Position numbers and translations under genes: made by a program. The notes under the pieces are model-generated. The model was not told where the DNA came from and ran no database searches. It saw nothing but the letters and a program-made list of their open reading frames with translations. Shown here piece after piece: positions 9,186 through 19,300 of a DNA stretch of 64,000 nucleotides (position 1 is its first letter; the number at the start of each line of letters is the position of its first letter). This stretch comes from Nonomuraea montanisoli (GTDB taxonomy: Bacteria; Actinomycetota; Actinomycetes; Streptosporangiales; Streptosporangiaceae). The stretch lies in NCBI RefSeq assembly GCF_013363975.1, contig NZ_JABWGN010000012.1, positions 31,423-95,422 of the forward strand, read 5' to 3'.

Positions 9186-9997
9186 GTGGCCGGCCTCATG
9201 GAAGTGCGAACAGTCGGTCCTCCAGGTGGTCCAGGGCGAGCCGGACGGCGCCGAGCGCGACGGCGTTCCCCGAGGCGGGAGGCCTGGAGGGGGAGGGGGA
9301 AGAGGCAGAGGTCGTCGAGTCACGAGGGCATCGACGAACTCGGGGTCGTCGAGGGGAGTGCGGGCGGCGAGGGCGTCGGGGGCCACGTACCAGCGGGCGG
9401 CTTTGAGCACACCGATCTCTCCGGCCGCGCCATGGCGGCCCTCCCGGACGCGGCCGTCGATCAGGATTCCCACTGAGACCTGGTGTCCGGCCAGCATGTA
9501 CACGACGTCGCGGGCGTCGTCGGTGGCTCCTTGCCAGTGCTCGGCCACGGCGCCGAGGTTGGCGTCGTTGCCGACGAACACGGGTCCGGATCCGAACGGG
9601 ACAGGGCCGCCTTCAGGTTCACTCCCGCCCATCGCGGCAGGGCCGGGGACTGGATCACTGCACCGCTGCGCGGGTCGACCAGGCCGATCGTACCTGCGCC
9701 GACGGCGAGGACGTCGGCCAGACGGATGCCGGATGCGCGGGCGGCGCGTTTGAGGGCGACTCGGGCGGCCTCGATGCGCTCGTCGTTGCCGAGCACATGG
9801 CCGAGCTCGGAGCGGAACCGGTAGCGCTTGGCGGGTCGGCCGACGGGCCGCGGATTCGAGGCGTCGGCGTGGAACACCCGCAGGGCCGCCACGGCAGTGA
9901 CACGACTCAACGGCTCCACCTCCCAGAGCCGAGGAGCGTCCGCATCCATCGATTCCTTCTGCGACCTCTTGACGTTGCGCCCTTCGAGTGCCACCAT
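9186..9997 (-). pseudogene. Decayed ROK-family transcriptional repressor
   Basis: ROK motifs are spread over three frames. From 9997 one frame gives PVGRPAKRYRFRSELGHVLG and LAVGAGTIGLVDPRSGAV. A second frame (about 9350-9610) gives PVFVGNDANLGAVAEHW and DGRVREGRHGAAGEIG. A third (about 9190-9250) gives the typical tail ALGAVRLALDHLEDRLFA. The N-terminal winged-helix domain is not recognisable, and the start of the kinase-like domain (expected after HVLG) is deleted. In such loci the ROK protein normally represses the adjacent sugar operon, here the divergent genes from 10119, so the operon has probably lost its local repressor. Confidence 0.7.
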
Positions 9998-10011
9998 CCT
10001 AGCGCGTTCTA

Positions 10012-10039
10012 AATATTAAGCCCGTCTTCTTTATTAATT
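10012..10039. promoter_or_regulatory. AT-rich operator-like site, copy B
   Basis: In reverse orientation this reads AATTAATAA, a centre beginning AGAAGA, then CTTAATATT, and agrees with the site at 2201-2228 at 24 of 28 positions. It lies between the ROK remnant (start 9997) and the GH13 gene (start 10119), the usual position for the operator of a ROK-controlled sugar operon. Confidence 0.65.
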
Positions 10040-10118
10040 TAAGGTCACGGCGCTGGAGTCGCCCCGGCTACGGGTCAGTGACTGCCCTTCGACTCGCCCA
10101 TGAAAGGCCGGATGCCTC

Positions 10119-11702
10119 ATGCCTCAGTCCCGTACCGCGTTGTCCTGGCTGTCTGACGCGGTGCTGTATCAGGTCTATCCGCAGTCGTTCGCCGACTCCG
10201 ACGGCGACGGCATCGGGGATCTGGCCGGCATCGTCGAGCGCCTGGACTACCTGGAGTGGCTGGGCGTGGACGCTGTGTGGCTGAGCCCGTGCTTCGCCTC
10301 GGAGTTCGGCGACGCGGGCTACGACGTGACGGACTACCTGAGCATCGCGCCCCGCTATGGCACGAACGACGACGCCGTGGCACTGGTGGAGGCCGCTCGC
10401 AGCCGGGGCATCCGCGTGATGCTCGACCTGGTTCCCGGGCACACCTCGCACCGGCACCCGTGGTTCCAGGAGTCGGCGAACACGCCTGGAGATCACCGGT
10501 ACATCTGGTCGGACCGGATCGCGTCGCCGATGCGTGAGTGGATCCCGAACCAGGGCAGGCGAGGGGGTTTCTACCGGGCCAACTTCTACGCGATCCAGCC
10601 GGCGCTGAACTTCGGCTACGCGAGGTCGAACGAGGCCGAGCCGTGGCGGCAGCCGGTGGACGCCGAGGGACCTCGTGCCAACCGGGCCGCGCTCCAGGAG
10701 ATCATGCGCTACTGGTTCGACCGGGGCGTGTCCGGATTCCGGGTGGACATGGCCTACTCACTGGTCAAGGATGATCCAGGCCAGGCTGAGACGGCCAAGA
10801 TATGGGGGCGGATCCGCGAGTGGATCGACAGGGCCTACCCGGACCGGGCACTGCTGGCCGAGTGGGGCAACCCCAAGATCTCCATTCCGGCGGGCTTCCA
10901 TTCGGACTTCTTTCTGCACTTCGACGGTCCCGCGCTGCGGTCGCTGTGGGACAACAACGCCGGCAGCCTGGGCCCCTGGAGTGATGGTCAGCCGTGCTAT
11001 TTCGATCCCGACGGCAAGGGTTCGATGCATGCGTTCCTGGCCGAGTGGCAGACCGCCGAGGCGGCGGCCGACGGCCGCGGACTGATCGCGCTGCCCACGT
11101 CCAATCACGACTTCTCTCGCCTGGTATGCGGACCCCGCACCCGTGACATGGCCGTGCCGGCGTTCGCCTTCCAGCTCACCTGGCCGTCGCTGCCGGTCAT
11201 CTACTACGGCGACGAGATCGGCATGCGCTACGTCCCGGGGCTGCCGGACAAGGAAGGCAGCCAGCTCGACACCCAGGCCAGACAGGGATCACGCACCCCC
11301 ATGCAGTGGAACGAGGGCCCGAACGCCGGGTTCTCCACCGCTCCTGCCGAAGACCTCTACCTGCCGATCGATCCGGACCCCGGCCGGCCCACCGTCGCAG
11401 GCTCCCAGGCGGATGCGTCCTCACTGCTCCATCACGTCCGCAGCCTGATCCGCCTGCGCAAACAGACTCCCGCCCTGGGCGCCGACGCGCCCGTGCGGGT
11501 CTTCCACCGCGACTACCCCTTCGTGTACACCCGTAATGACAGCCATCTGGTCGTCGTCAACGGGCGGCAGGATCCGGCCATCGCGCCGGTGGCGGGCGTC
11601 GACGGTGCTCTTCCCCTCGCGGTACACGGTGTCGAGGTGACCGACGGAGCGATCCGAGCCGACGGCTTCTCCTACGGAATCTTCGAGCTCCCGCGGCTCT
11701 GA
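10119..11702 (+). CDS. GH13 alpha-glucosidase / alpha-amylase family enzyme
   Basis: The 527-residue protein has no signal peptide and should act in the cytoplasm on imported oligosaccharides. All GH13 landmarks are present: LYQVYPQSFADSDGDGIGDL at the start, DLVPGHTSHRHPWF (region I), GFRVDMA with nucleophile Asp210 (region II), LLAEWG with acid/base Glu248 (region III) and TSNHD with Asp331 (region IV). This arrangement fits exo-acting glucosidases such as oligo-1,6- or trehalose-type enzymes; the exact linkage cannot be read. It is the first gene of a probable five-gene operon with the binding protein, two permeases and an oxidoreductase. Three ATG codons lie close together; the one at 10119 has AAAGG 11 bases upstream. 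Confidence 0.9.
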   Translation: MPQSRTALSWLSDAVLYQVYPQSFADSDGDGIGDLAGIVERLDYLEWLGVDAVWLSPCFASEFGDAGYDVTDYLSIAPRYGTNDDAVALVEAARSRGIRVMLDLVPGHTSHRHPWFQESANTPGDHRYIWSDRIASPMREWIPNQGRRGGFYRANFYAIQPALNFGYARSNEAEPWRQPVDAEGPRANRAALQEIMRYWFDRGVSGFRVDMAYSLVKDDPGQAETAKIWGRIREWIDRAYPDRALLAEWGNPKISIPAGFHSDFFLHFDGPALRSLWDNNAGSLGPWSDGQPCYFDPDGKGSMHAFLAEWQTAEAAADGRGLIALPTSNHDFSRLVCGPRTRDMAVPAFAFQLTWPSLPVIYYGDEIGMRYVPGLPDKEGSQLDTQARQGSRTPMQWNEGPNAGFSTAPAEDLYLPIDPDPGRPTVAGSQADASSLLHHVRSLIRLRKQTPALGADAPVRVFHRDYPFVYTRNDSHLVVVNGRQDPAIAPVAGVDGALPLAVHGVEVTDGAIRADGFSYGIFELPRL

Positions 11703-11744
11703 GAGCCATCTCACCCCCACACAACAGATCACCTGGAGCAAGCA

Positions 11745-13034
11745 ATGAATCGTCGGAGACTCCTCGCCGCGAGCGGCGCCGCGATGGTAATGGCGTTGGC
11801 AGGATGCACCGCGGGCAGCAAGCCGGCGACGTCGTCCGCCGGCGGGGAGGTGGAGCTGTCGTTCCTGACCTTCGAAACCCCCAACCTCAACGCCGCCTAC
11901 TGGGACGCCGCGATCGCCCGCGCCTCCGCCAAAGTCCCCGGCGTGAAGATCAAGAAGCTGGTCTCGCCGATCGTCGACCGGACGGCCTACGTCAAGCAGC
12001 TCGACGCCTCCGGGCAGATGCCCGACATCATGCCAGCGATCACCGTCGCCGGGTTCGCCCAGGCGGGCAAGCTGGCCGACTTCACCCAGGAGGAACTGAC
12101 CCAGTTCGTCTGGCCCGAGTCGAACGCGGTCGGCGGCAAGATCTACCAGTTGCCGTACAACACCCAGACCATCCCGATGGTCTATTACAACAAGAGCCTG
12201 TTCGCCAAGGCCGGGATCACCACTGAGCCCAAGACCTACGCCGATTTCCTCGAGGTCTGCGCCAAGCTCAAGGCCAAGGGCATCAACCCGATCGTCCTGG
12301 GTGGCGGTGGTAAGGACACCTGGGCTGACATGTACCCGCTGACCGCCACGGTCGCGACAGACGTCTACAAGAACAACCCCGCCTGGCTGGCCGACCGCAC
12401 CGCCGGCCAGACCACCTTCGCCGATCCGGCCTTCGTCAAGGCGGTCGAGAAGGTCTCCGCCCTGGCCAAGGACGGCTACATCGATCCGGCCGGCCTGAGC
12501 CGCTCCTACCCTGACACCGAAAAGGCCTTCCGCGACGCCAAGGGCGCCATGTACCCGATGGGATCATGGTTTCCGGCAGCCGCCGACAGCAAGCAGCCCG
12601 GCTTCGAGATCGGCGTCTTTCCCTGGCCCACCGAGGACGGCTCGCTGGTGGTACCGGCGTTCACCGGCGGCGGGCTGAGCGTCAGTGCCAAGGCCGCAGA
12701 CGTGTCTCGGGCCAAGAAGTGGGCGCTGGCCTTCCAGACCGACAAGACCAATCTGGACGCCATCGTCAAGGGCGACGGCGCCATCATCGCGATCAAGGGG
12801 TACCAGCCGCCCGCCGACATGGGCCCCGTCTACCAGGCCACCGTCGCGGTCTACGACAAGGCGCTCCACTCGGGCACCGTGACCACGGCCTTCTCCCAGG
12901 AGAACGGCGACGCGGCGCTGCCGCCCGGCCTGGCGGACAAGGCCGCCCTCGGTGTGCAGGACCTGATCACCGGCAAGAAGACCGCCGCCCAGTTCGCTGC
13001 CTTCCTCGACAAGGAGTGGGCCAAGGCCCAGTAG
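11745..13034 (+). CDS. ABC transporter sugar-binding lipoprotein
   Basis: The 429-residue product begins with two or three Arg and a short hydrophobic stretch ending in the lipobox LAGC with Cys21, so it should be lipid-anchored outside the membrane. The body has features of cluster-1 (CUT1) solute-binding proteins: SFLTFETPNLNAAYWD, PDIMPAI, YQLPYNTQTIPMVYYNKSLF, and GAMYPMGSW near residue 270. It lies 42 bases after the GH13 gene and 86 bases before the first permease. The ligand is probably an oligosaccharide released by the neighbouring glycosidases; this is inferred from context. Confidence 0.9.
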   Translation: MNRRRLLAASGAAMVMALAGCTAGSKPATSSAGGEVELSFLTFETPNLNAAYWDAAIARASAKVPGVKIKKLVSPIVDRTAYVKQLDASGQMPDIMPAITVAGFAQAGKLADFTQEELTQFVWPESNAVGGKIYQLPYNTQTIPMVYYNKSLFAKAGITTEPKTYADFLEVCAKLKAKGINPIVLGGGGKDTWADMYPLTATVATDVYKNNPAWLADRTAGQTTFADPAFVKAVEKVSALAKDGYIDPAGLSRSYPDTEKAFRDAKGAMYPMGSWFPAAADSKQPGFEIGVFPWPTEDGSLVVPAFTGGGLSVSAKAADVSRAKKWALAFQTDKTNLDAIVKGDGAIIAIKGYQPPADMGPVYQATVAVYDKALHSGTVTTAFSQENGDAALPPGLADKAALGVQDLITGKKTAAQFAAFLDKEWAKAQ

Positions 13035-13120
13035 GAGCCACGGTCCCGCCACCGAAACGACCAAGCGCTGCTCGGCGGCCTGACCCGGCCACCGAGCAGC
13101 GCCCGGAAAGGAGCGCCGCG

Positions 13121-14092
13121 ATGACGGCGACGCACACAAGGACCTCGGCCGGAGGCCGACGGGGTAGGCAGCGCCCCACCGCTCACCCCCCGCGACACGG
13201 CCGGGGTCGGTCCGCGCGCCGACTCGGCCACCTGGCCCACTTCGGGCTCTTCGGGCTGCCCTCTCTGGCGCTCTACGCCTGCATCGTGCTGATCCCGATC
13301 GGCATCTCGGTGTACTACAGCCTGACCAACCGCAACCCGTTCAACCCGCCCACCCAATGGGTCGGCGCGCGCAACTACCAGAACCTGGCCACCGACCCGG
13401 ACTTCTGGAAGGTCCTCACCAACACCATCGTCATCACGATCTTCGTGACGGCCGCCTCCAATGTCATCGGCCTGGCCATCGCGGTGCTGCTCGACCGGCG
13501 CGGCTGGCTCTACAACGCGCTGCGCGGCGTCTTCTTCACCCCGGTCGTGCTCAGCGGCGTCGTGGTCAGCGTCATCTGGCAGGCCATCCTCACCGACGAC
13601 GGCCTGCTCAACAGCACCCTGCGCGGCCTCGGAATCTCCGATCCGCCGGGCTGGCTGTCCGACCCGGACCTCGCCCTGTACACGCTGAGCTGGATCGTCA
13701 CCTGGCAGATGGCCGGCTTCTGCGTCGTCGTCTACCTGGCCGGCCTCCAAGGAGTGCCACACGAACTGTACGAGGCGGCCGCGATGGACGGCGCCGGCCC
13801 TGTGGCCCGCTTCCGCAGCGTCACCTGGCCCCTCCTGGCGCCGTCCGTGACCATCAACACCGTCATGCTCCTCATCAGCACCTTCAAGATCTACGACCAG
13901 GTCCAGGTCATCACCAACGGCGGCCCAGGCGACGGCACGACCAGCACCATCGCCTTCGACGTCATCCAGACCGGCCTCGTGGGAAACCGGATCGGCGTCT
14001 CCTCCGCCATCGCGGTCGTGATGCTCGTCTTCGTCGCCATCGTGTCCACCGTCGTCCTGCAACTGCTCCAGCGCCGCGAGGTGAAGGCATGA
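13121..14092 (+). CDS. Sugar ABC transporter permease (MalF/UgpA-like)
   Basis: The start ATG at 13121 follows GGAAAGGAG. The product has 323 residues, with a basic N-terminus of about 45 residues and then six hydrophobic segments. The cytoplasmic EAA loop is visible as ELYEAAAMDGAGPVARFRSV near residue 220, the contact site for the ATPase. It forms the import channel with the next gene's product. The two genes overlap by four bases (ATGA), showing translational coupling. No ATPase gene is present in the locus; actinomycete CUT1 systems commonly share an MsiK-type ATPase encoded elsewhere. Confidence 0.92.
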   Translation: MTATHTRTSAGGRRGRQRPTAHPPRHGRGRSARRLGHLAHFGLFGLPSLALYACIVLIPIGISVYYSLTNRNPFNPPTQWVGARNYQNLATDPDFWKVLTNTIVITIFVTAASNVIGLAIAVLLDRRGWLYNALRGVFFTPVVLSGVVVSVIWQAILTDDGLLNSTLRGLGISDPPGWLSDPDLALYTLSWIVTWQMAGFCVVVYLAGLQGVPHELYEAAAMDGAGPVARFRSVTWPLLAPSVTINTVMLLISTFKIYDQVQVITNGGPGDGTTSTIAFDVIQTGLVGNRIGVSSAIAVVMLVFVAIVSTVVLQLLQRREVKA

Positions 14093-14919
14093 CCCGACAC
14101 ACCGGCAGCCGGCTGCGCCCGCTCGTCGCCACCTTCGTCAGTGCGGTGTTCTTCCTGCCGCTCTACCTCGTGCTCACCAACGTCTTCAAACCCGGCCACA
14201 AGATCATCGATGCTCCGGCCGCCCTCCCCCTCCCCCCCACGCTCGACAGCATCCGGCAGGTCCTCACCCGTCCCGACCACCTGTTCTGGTACGGCCTGAT
14301 CAACAGCATCGAGGTCACCGCCATCTCGATCACCATCCTCACCGTGCTGTCCGCGATGTGCGGCCACTACCTGGCACGCAGCGAGGGCCTCGGCGCCAAG
14401 GTCATGCTCGTGGTCATGCTGGCCGGCCTCATGATTCCACCCGCCGTCATCATCGCCCCGATCACCGAGGTGCTGCGCTCCGTCGGCCTGATGACCTCCG
14501 TCGCCGGACTCGTCCTGGTCAACGTCGGCTACTACGTCCCCTTCGGCGTGTTCGTCTTCGCCGGCTTCGTCAAGACCATCCCCATCGAGATCGAACAAGC
14601 CGCCGCCATCGACGGTGCCCGCCGACTGCGGATCTTCTGGCAGGTCGTGTTCCCCCTGCTACGGCCCGCCTCCGCCAGCGTGCTGATCTTCCTCGGTGTC
14701 TGGATCTGGAACGACTTCCTCAATCCGCTCATCATCCTCGGCCCCGCCGAAGGCACCACCGTCACCGTCGGCATCTACCGCGCCATCGGCGAACACCAAC
14801 AGGACTACGGAGCCGTCTTCGCCCTGATGTTCCTGGCCACCCTCCCCATCCTCGTCTTCTACCTCGCCTTCCAGAAGCACTTCGTCAAAGGCCTCACCGC
14901 GGGCGCGAGCAAGGGCTGA
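14089..14919 (+). CDS. Sugar ABC transporter permease (MalG/UgpE-like)
   Basis: The 276-residue product starts at the ATG overlapping the previous stop codon. It has six membrane segments and the EAA loop EIEQAAAIDGARRLRIFWQV near residue 180, as usual for the second CUT1 permease. The C-terminal QKHFVKGLTAGASKG is the conserved end of MalG-type proteins. It pairs with the 13121 product to import the sugar bound by the 11745 lipoprotein. Confidence 0.93.
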   Translation: MTRHTGSRLRPLVATFVSAVFFLPLYLVLTNVFKPGHKIIDAPAALPLPPTLDSIRQVLTRPDHLFWYGLINSIEVTAISITILTVLSAMCGHYLARSEGLGAKVMLVVMLAGLMIPPAVIIAPITEVLRSVGLMTSVAGLVLVNVGYYVPFGVFVFAGFVKTIPIEIEQAAAIDGARRLRIFWQVVFPLLRPASASVLIFLGVWIWNDFLNPLIILGPAEGTTVTVGIYRAIGEHQQDYGAVFALMFLATLPILVFYLAFQKHFVKGLTAGASKG

Positions 14920-14923
14920 CCCG

Positions 14924-16210
14924 ATGACCCACATCAACCTGCGCGACCACATCGGCACCCGGCTCGAGCGTCCCGTGACGCTGGCCGTGGTCGGCGCGGG
15001 AGCACGCGGCGCCGCCTACGCCGAACTCGCCGCGCAGCATCCGGACAAGATCAAGGTCGTCGCGGTGGCCGAGCCCCGCGACGCCGTGCGCAAGCGGTTC
15101 GCCGAGCGTCACGATCTCGCACCGGACCTGGTGTCCCCGACCTGGCAGGAACTCGCGGCCCGCGCAAGGATCGCCGACGCCGTGCTCATCGCCACCTTGG
15201 ACACCGAGCATCTCGCGCCCACCGAGGCCTTCGCCGACCTGGGCTACGACATCCTGCTCGAGAAGCCGATCGCAACCACCGAAGAGGAGACCGTCGCGAT
15301 CGGTGAGGCGGCCGCCCGCACCGGCGCCACCATCGCCGTCTGCCATGTCATGAGATACACGCCCTACACGACCGCGCTGCGGGAGGTCCTGCCACGGCTC
15401 GGGGAGATCGTCTCGGTCGAGCACCTCGAGCCGATCGGCTGGTACCACTTCGCGCACTCGTACGTCCGCGGCAACTGGCGCCGCGAGGACGAGGCCAGCT
15501 TCGCACTGCTGGCCAAGGCGTGCCACGACATCGACTGGCTCGGGTTCGTCATCGGCCGGCCGGTCGAGAAGGTCTCGTCCTTCGGCGGGCTCAGCCACTT
15601 CCGCCCGGAGAACAAACCAGTGGGCGCCGCCGCCCGCTGCCAGAGCTGCGCGGTCGAGCCATCCTGCCCGTACTCGGCACAGCGCATCTACCTGGACGGC
15701 CTGCGCCGGGGCGGCACCAAGCAGTACTTCACCCGGGTCGCCACCGAGAACATCCTCACGGAGCAGGCCGTCTCCTCGGCTCTGGCCAAGGGCCCCTACG
15801 GCCGCTGCGTCTACGCGTGCGACAACGACGTGGTCGATCACCAGGTCGTGAATCTCGCCTACGAGGGAGGGGTCACCGCGTCGTTCACGATGACGGCGTT
15901 CACCCCGATGGAGAACCGCCACACCAAGATCTTCGGCAGCCGGGGCCAGCTCACCGGCGACGGCCGGTACCTGAGCGTCTTCGACTTCCTCACCGAGCAG
16001 ACCACGATCATCGACACCTCCCTCGACGGATCGTCCGCGGCCGAGGGTCACGCCGGCGGAGACCACGGCCTGATCAAGGCGTTCGCCACCGCCTTGCACG
16101 AAGGCCGCCCCGAGCTCGTCCTCTCCGGCATCGCCGAGAGCATCGCCGGCCACCGGGCCGTCTTCGCCGCCGAACGATCCCGCTGCACCGGGACCGTCGT
16201 CACTCTCTGA
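14924..16210 (+). CDS. Gfo/Idh/MocA family NAD(P)-dependent oxidoreductase
   Basis: The 428-residue protein has a Rossmann nucleotide-binding start (LAVVGAGARGAAYAEL, residues about 19-34), the family's EKPI motif near residue 110 and a C-terminal substrate domain. It contains a Cys-rich stretch, RCQSCAVEPSCPYSAQRIY near residue 240, typical of a subgroup of these enzymes; whether it binds metal is not known to me. It starts four bases after the permease stop, so it is part of the sugar operon and probably oxidises or epimerises the imported sugar. It is cytoplasmic, with no signal peptide. Confidence 0.88.
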   Translation: MTHINLRDHIGTRLERPVTLAVVGAGARGAAYAELAAQHPDKIKVVAVAEPRDAVRKRFAERHDLAPDLVSPTWQELAARARIADAVLIATLDTEHLAPTEAFADLGYDILLEKPIATTEEETVAIGEAAARTGATIAVCHVMRYTPYTTALREVLPRLGEIVSVEHLEPIGWYHFAHSYVRGNWRREDEASFALLAKACHDIDWLGFVIGRPVEKVSSFGGLSHFRPENKPVGAAARCQSCAVEPSCPYSAQRIYLDGLRRGGTKQYFTRVATENILTEQAVSSALAKGPYGRCVYACDNDVVDHQVVNLAYEGGVTASFTMTAFTPMENRHTKIFGSRGQLTGDGRYLSVFDFLTEQTTIIDTSLDGSSAAEGHAGGDHGLIKAFATALHEGRPELVLSGIAESIAGHRAVFAAERSRCTGTVVTL

Positions 16211-16303
16211 TCGTCCGCCCTCGGGGGACGGACGGGAGATTCCACCACACCGTCAGCGCTCGACGTGGTTTCCACCGGGTTCGTCACTGCCGAGGAGAGA
16301 GCC

Positions 16304-19300
16304 ATGCACCCCCCCAGATCGGTCCTGGCCGGAGCGGCGGCATTGCTGCTCGGCCTCGGCCTCGTCTCTGTGCCTGCCGCATCGGCCACGCCCGCACAAG
16401 CCGCGGTTTCCGTATCGGCGGGCGACCTCGCCGACGACTGGAGCGCGCTGAGCAGCCTGCTGCCCGCATACGCCGGCAGTTGGACCTCGCCGCCCACGGC
16501 GACCGTCACCGGCCACATGACCGACGGAGCCCTGCTGGGCAACGGAGATCTCGGCGTGGTCGTGGGCGGCGACCGCAACGCGCTCAGGCTGTACGTGGAC
16601 AAGAACGATTTCTGGACCAGTCCCGGTGCTTCCGGCACCCACCCGATCACGTTGGGCGGGCTGACGCTGCGCAGGGCATCGGGCACGGACGACGGCACCG
16701 CCTATGGAATGACCCAGGACATCCTCAACGCCGAGGTCCGCACGGACCTGACCGTCAACGGCGCGCCCATCCGGGCAAGGACCTACGTCGCCGACTCCGC
16801 GGACATCGTGCTCACCGAGGTGAGCACGACCGGTTCGAGCCCGGTGCAGCTCGCCCTGGACGCCTGGACGAAAGCGGACAACGCACAGTTCCCGTCATCG
16901 TCCGGGGTCAACGGTTCGACGCTGTGGGCGGCTCGCAGCACCCAGAGCAACGCCTCCAGCGAGTGGGTGTCGCGGATGGGCGTCGCCACCAGGGTCATCG
17001 GGGCGTCGGTCACCACCTCCACGAACTCCACCGGCAGCTCCACCGCCCAGTTCACCGTCACCCCCGGCGCCACGGTCACCATCGTGTCGGCCGTCGAAGG
17101 TGGCCGCGGCGCCACCGATCACGTCGATCGCGCTCTCGCCACCGCCAACGCGGTGACCGCGGGATCGGTGGCGGACCTGGGCACCGAGCACCGCGACTGG
17201 TGGAAGGACTACTGGCTCAAGTCCTACGTACGGATCTACGACCAGACCCTGGAGAAGTACTACTACGGCTCCCAGTACCTGCTCGGCAGCGCCTCGCGCC
17301 GCGGATCGACCGGCCCCGGCCTGTGGGGGCCGTGGGTCACCACCGACGATCCGGCCTGGGGCGGCGACTACCACCTCAACTACAACGTTCAGGCCCCCTA
17401 CTACGGGACCTTCTCCAGCAACCGCGTCGACGTGGCCGCCCCCCTGAACCAGGCGGTCCTCGACTACCGTTCCACGGGAGCGGCCAACATCGCCCGCCTT
17501 CAGACAACCCCGCCCGGCTTCGGTATAAGCCAGCGGTTCAAGGACGCCGTCCCCGCTTCGACCCGCGGCTACCTGTACCCGGTCGGGATCGGCCCACAGG
17601 GCGGCTCCGGCGAGTGGTACTTCTGGGACCAGCCGACCAACGCCACGTACGCTGCCGTCACCCTCGTCTACACGTACGAGTACGCGCCGAACACCACCTT
17701 CCTCAGCGGAACCCTCTACCCGTACCTGCTGGAGCTGGCGAACTTCTGGGAGGACTACATCGGTGCGAAGGAGGCCGATGGCAGGTATCACTTCATGGGC
17801 GCCGCCTACGAAGGCGAGTGGGCCAAGGACGACGCGCTCTCGCTCACCGCGATCCGGTACGTGCTGACCCGCACCGTCAAGTACAGCGAGCAGCTCGCAG
17901 TCGACTCGTCGCGGCGGGCGAAATGGAATGACATCCTGGCCAATCTGCCGGACTTCCCGACCGTGGTCTACAACGGCAAGACGGTCTTCAACCGGGACTA
18001 CACCAACACCGGCACCTTCTCGGAGATGGTCGGGCGGACCATCTGCAACCTGGAGTTCATCCATCCGTTCGACTTGCTCGATCTGGACTCCTCCTCGGCG
18101 CGGCGTCAGACGGCGATCGACACGTTGGATGTGATGGACTCCTGGAACCAGGGAAACAATCTCGCCAAGAGCTATGCCGTGGCGGCCCATGCCGGTTATC
18201 CGGCGGCGGCCCTCCAATCCCGGCTGAAGGCTCTCATCACCCCGAACCTACGGGCCAACCTCAGCGTCGTGCAGGGCGGCGGCGGGCTGGAGTCGGTGGC
18301 CGCGACCGACGCCATCAACGCGATGCTCCTGCAGTCCACCAACGGGACCATCCGGCTGTTCCCCGACTACCCGGCCGGGCAGCGCGCGCACATCACGCGG
18401 CTGCGGGCCAAGGGCGGCTTCCTCGTCACCGCCGACTACGACGGGACCAGCGCCTCCGACGTCTCCATCACCGCCGACAACGCCGGCGGACCCGCGACCG
18501 TCCTCGACCCGTGGCCCGGCCGCAAGACCATCGTGACCGACGCGTCCGGCGCGAACGTTCCCGCCACGTTCTCCAACGGCCGCTACACCTTCACCACCGC
18601 CGCAGGCGGCACCTACCGCCTCACCCCGTCCGACGCCGTGATCGTCGGCTCGGTCTCCAGCCAGCCGGCCGGCACCGTCGACCTGGCCGCGCAGGACACC
18701 CTCGACTGGACACACTGGGGCCTGACCACAGCCGCCGGCTTCGACCACAAAAGCGGGACAACCCAGGCCATCAGCGACATCACCCCGATCGGCGGCAACC
18801 CCGTCCTCCGGCTCGCCGACAGCAAGGTGACCTACACCTGGGCAGGCGGAACCCCCACCGCCACGGCAACGGCGACACCCACCGCCGTCTACACCCGCTC
18901 ACCCGGCAACGGCTTCCGGCTGACCGTGAACGCCGCGACCACCCCCCGCCGACTACGCATCCACCTGGGCGCCTGGTCCGCGAAAGGCAAACTCACCGCC
19001 ACCCTCAGCGACGGAAACACCCCCACCTACACCGGATGGTTCGACTCCCCCACCGGCAACGGCTACGGCATCGCCGACCTCACCTTCAACGCCGCAACCG
19101 CCGGACAAACACTGACGATCACCTACGTCGTCGACACCTCCTACACCGGCACCGAAGGCAACATCACCCTGCACGCGGCCACCCTGTCCACCGACGTCGA
19201 TCTCGCCGCGGGCAAGACAGCCACCCAATCCAGCACCTACGTGACAGGCGGGAACGCAGGGCTGGCGGTCGAGGGGAACACCAACGGCGACTTCCAGGCC

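Noticed and set aside
12851..14062. A 403-codon frame antisense to the sugar permeases
   Set aside because: Its composition (His, Asp, Glu, Gly runs) is the typical mirror of membrane-protein codons; the permeases on the sense strand are certain.
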